A program made the position numbers and the translations under genes. Under the pieces are notes generated by a model. That model did not search any database and was not told the origin of the DNA. It worked only from the letters and a program-made list of their open reading frames with translations. Of a stretch of 7,359 nucleotides of DNA, positions 5,639-7,359 are shown piece by piece (positions within the stretch are counted from its first letter, which is position 1; each line of letters begins with the position of its first letter). The DNA is from Oscillospiraceae bacterium (GTDB lineage: Bacteria > Bacillota > Clostridia > Oscillospirales > Oscillospiraceae): the NCBI GenBank assembly GCA_020025375.1, contig JAHHSF010000064.1, positions 1 through 7,359 of the forward strand. Direction: 5' to 3'.

Positions 5639-5728
5639 GAATCGGGGATTGTGGGCTCCTTTTCAAAAGGAAACGCTGCAACTTCAAATTTATTGAGAGC
5701 CATACCGGGAACAGAACGATGGGTGAGA

Positions 5729-6766
5729 CTATTTCAAACGAATTCGCTTCCCGCCGGTGTACCTGGTCACCACACCCACCCTCTGGGCGGTGGGGACGGC
5801 GGGCTTGAGCGCCTCGAAGAGGGCCTCCGCCGCCTCCGGCGCGACCGCCATGAGCAGGCCGCCGGAGGTCTGAGGGTCGTACAGCAGGTCTTGGACCGCC
5901 AGGGGGACCTCTCCGGCGTCCACCTGGTCCTGAGCGAAGCGGCGGTTGCGGTAAAGCCCTTCGGGAAGGATGCCCGTCCGGGCCAACTCCAACGCCTCCT
6001 CCAGGAAGGAAATGCCCTTGGTGTCCAGCTCCACCGCAGTGTCGGAACCCAGGGCCATTTCAAGCGTGTGCCCCAGCAGGCCGAAGCCGGTCACGTCGGT
6101 GCAGGCGTGGACCTCATGGCGGACCATCACGTCCCGGGCCCCTTTGTTCAGGGTAGTCATAAGGGTCCGGGCGGTCTCCAGCCCCGCCGGGGAAAGGAGT
6201 CCTGCCTTCCCGGCGGTGGTGAGCACCCCGATGCCCAGGGGCTTGGTGAGAAAAAGCACGTCCCCCGGCTTTGCCCCGCTGTTGGTAAGCATCTTGTCCG
6301 GGTGGACAAAGCCGGTGACCGACAGGCCGTACTTTGGTTCCGGGTCAAAGATGCTGTGCCCCCCGGCCAGGACCGCTCCAGCCTCGTAGACCTTCTCGCA
6401 GCCGCCCCGCAGAATGGCGTGGACCGCCTCCCGAGGGAGGTCCTGGGGCACGCAGAGGAGGTTGAGTGCGGTCTTGGGTTCGCCCCCCATGGCGTATACA
6501 TCGGAGAGGGCGTTGACGGCGGCGATCTGCCCAAAAAAGTAGGGGTCGTCGTCGATGGGGGGGAAGAAGTCCACGGTCTGGACCAGGGCCAGTCCGGAGC
6601 TTACCCGGTAGACGGCGGCATCGTCGCTCCGGTCGAAGCCCACCAGCAGGTCCGGGTCCCGCCGGGCGGGCAGACCCTCCAGAAGCTGGGCCAGGGTCCC
6701 GGCTCCCACCTTGGCTCCGCACCCGGCGCAGGCGGCCAGCTTGGTCAGTTTCACATCAGATTCCAT
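5729..6766 (-). CDS. selD: Selenophosphate synthetase (selenide, water dikinase)
   Basis: Makes selenophosphate from selenide and ATP, the activated selenium donor for selenocysteine, 2-selenouridine in tRNA, and probably selenium-dependent molybdenum hydroxylases. The 345 residues match family length. The N-terminal AGCGAK (14-19) holds C16, aligned with the catalytic E. coli C17, and K19, aligned with K20. The residue two after the cysteine is Ala instead of the E. coli Cys. It is a cysteine form with no in-frame TGA. The metal/ATP-binding aspartates fall in DDAAVY (48-53), TVDFF (64-68), ALSDVYAMGG (86-95) and TDVTGFGLLGH (223-233). LAGGHSI (133-139) and DPQTSGGLL (297-305) are also conserved. 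GGAGGT lies six bases before the ATG. The gene sits 17 bases after the dipeptidase gene, so it is probably in that operon, and is convergent to the desulfurase. Confidence 0.97.
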   Translation of the reverse strand: MESDVKLTKLAACAGCGAKVGAGTLAQLLEGLPARRDPDLLVGFDRSDDAAVYRVSSGLALVQTVDFFPPIDDDPYFFGQIAAVNALSDVYAMGGEPKTALNLLCVPQDLPREAVHAILRGGCEKVYEAGAVLAGGHSIFDPEPKYGLSVTGFVHPDKMLTNSGAKPGDVLFLTKPLGIGVLTTAGKAGLLSPAGLETARTLMTTLNKGARDVMVRHEVHACTDVTGFGLLGHTLEMALGSDTAVELDTKGISFLEEALELARTGILPEGLYRNRRFAQDQVDAGEVPLAVQDLLYDPQTSGGLLMAVAPEAAEALFEALKPAVPTAQRVGVVTRYTGGKRIRLK

Positions 6767-6784
6767 GGAAAGACCTCCGTTTTC

Positions 6785-7359
6785 TCAGGCTTCCGGGACA
6801 AAATTTTCCTCCACCTCGTAAACCTCGGTGTCGGAGAAGTGCCACCACTCGGCAGAGTAGGGGCGAAAGCCCGCCGCCTTCATGGCCTCCTCCAGGCGCA
6901 GGGAATTGGCGGCGGGAAGGTCCTCCAGGTCGCTGTACTCCCGGTCGGCCTTTCCGGAAAAATCGTCAAACTCCGTGGGCATGACCACCTCGGCCCCGTC
7001 CAGAGCCACCAGGGTCACGTCCACCGTATTCCCCCGGCTGTGAGAGGAGTGGCCCCTCCGGGGGTCGGCCACATAGGCTGGGTCTGGGCAGATCTCCCAC
7101 AGGGCGAACTGGGCGGCGGGGGGGCGGAAGGCATCCCAAATTTTCAGGCCGTAGCCCTCCTCTGCCAGGGTAGCCTGGACCTCCGCCAGCTTTTTTACCG
7201 TACCGTACCGGAGCCAGGCATCGGAAAATTCATAGATGACCTGGCCGGTGAAGTTGTCCTCGGTGGCGTACTTCAGCTCCACCTGGATGTCAGGGATGTG
7301 ATCGGCCACCCGGACAAAGTCCTCGTCCTCCGGCTCCGGGGTCGGGGTGGGAGTCGGTG
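6785..7359 (-). CDS. VanX/DdpX-like D-Ala-D-Ala dipeptidase domain (peptidase M15D), 5' end outside the window
   Basis: Zinc dipeptidase of the M15D family, whose members split D-Ala-D-Ala. Numbering from a GTG at 7309, motifs are KYATEDNFTG (13-22), WDAFRPPAAQ (58-67) with R62 matching the catalytic arginine, SSHSRGNTVDVTL (88-100) with zinc ligands H90 and D97, and SAEWWHF (152-158) with catalytic E154 and zinc ligand H157. All key residues are present. The GTG is probably an internal valine: the frame stays open to the window edge and reads PTPTPTPEPEDEDFVRV just before it. A Pro-Thr linker into an acidic stretch suggests an exported, perhaps lipid-anchored protein rather than the cytoplasmic VanX of resistance clusters. 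No vanH or vanA neighbour is visible, so a wall-recycling or wall-editing role is likelier. selD follows after 17 bases. Confidence 0.9.
   Translation of the reverse strand, partial: PTPTPTPEPEDEDFVRVADHIPDIQVELKYATEDNFTGQVIYEFSDAWLRYGTVKKLAEVQATLAEEGYGLKIWDAFRPPAAQFALWEICPDPAYVADPRRGHSSHSRGNTVDVTLVALDGAEVVMPTEFDDFSGKADREYSDLEDLPAANSLRLEEAMKAAGFRPYSAEWWHFSDTEVYEVEENFVPEA

Noticed and set aside
4998..5687. A 229-codon minus-strand frame antisense to the desulfurase
   Set aside because: It is opposite a complete PLP enzyme with all active-site residues, crosses the terminator, and has no recognisable domain.
6719..6721. Selenocysteine in SelD, as occurs in some bacteria
   Set aside because: The catalytic position reads as cysteine (C16 in AGCGAK); no in-frame TGA interrupts any of the selenium genes in the window.
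7307..7309. GTG at 7309 as the true start of the dipeptidase
   Set aside because: The frame is open upstream to the window edge with a Pro-Thr linker, no ribosome binding site precedes the GTG, and the neighbouring FVRV residues fit the family's N-terminal strand.

Overview
The window is GC-rich, coding-dense DNA that looks like a Gram-positive anaerobe of the class Clostridia. A high-GC member of Oscillospiraceae (Flavonifractor or Intestinimonas-like) is my best guess. The basis is the strong GGAGG-type ribosome binding sites, the housekeeping-like promoters, a lipoprotein signal peptide, the secG-rnr order typical of Firmicutes, and the selenium gene set (yedF, DUF3343, class V desulfurase, selD) common in that group. 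The taxon is an inference from gene content, not from a marker gene. No mobile element, CRISPR array, rRNA or tRNA is visible.

Left block (1-2214, minus strand): a promoter drives secG (preprotein translocase subunit), followed by an intrinsic terminator. Next comes an unusually short RNase R-type exonuclease that keeps the RNB catalytic domain and S1 domain but has no N-terminal cold-shock/OB domains. Its stop overlaps the start of a lipoprotein gene (ATGA overlap) that runs off the left edge.

Middle block (2295-3483, plus strand): a LysO-family lysine exporter with a clear promoter. Its short leader can be drawn as an H-type pseudoknot ending at the ribosome binding site. A strong terminator follows.

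Selenium block (3522-6766): yedF (minus) and a DUF3343 Se/S-carrier-like gene (plus) diverge from one 55-bp gap in which two promoters share one symmetric -10 box. The plus promoter places the predicted transcription start on the A of the DUF3343 ATG, suggesting a leaderless mRNA. DUF3343 is followed by a cysteine-desulfurase-like PLP enzyme. Convergent to it lies selD (selenophosphate synthetase). Together these suggest a route in which a desulfurase/selenocysteine-lyase-like enzyme and small carrier proteins (YedF, DUF3343) deliver selenium to SelD. The consumers of selenophosphate (SelA/SelB, a tRNA selenouridine synthase, or selenium-dependent molybdenum hydroxylases) are outside the window.

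Right edge (6785-7359, minus): a VanX/DdpX-like D-Ala-D-Ala dipeptidase domain preceded by a Pro-Thr linker, so probably an exported or lipid-anchored protein. It lies 17 bp upstream of selD and is probably co-transcribed with it.
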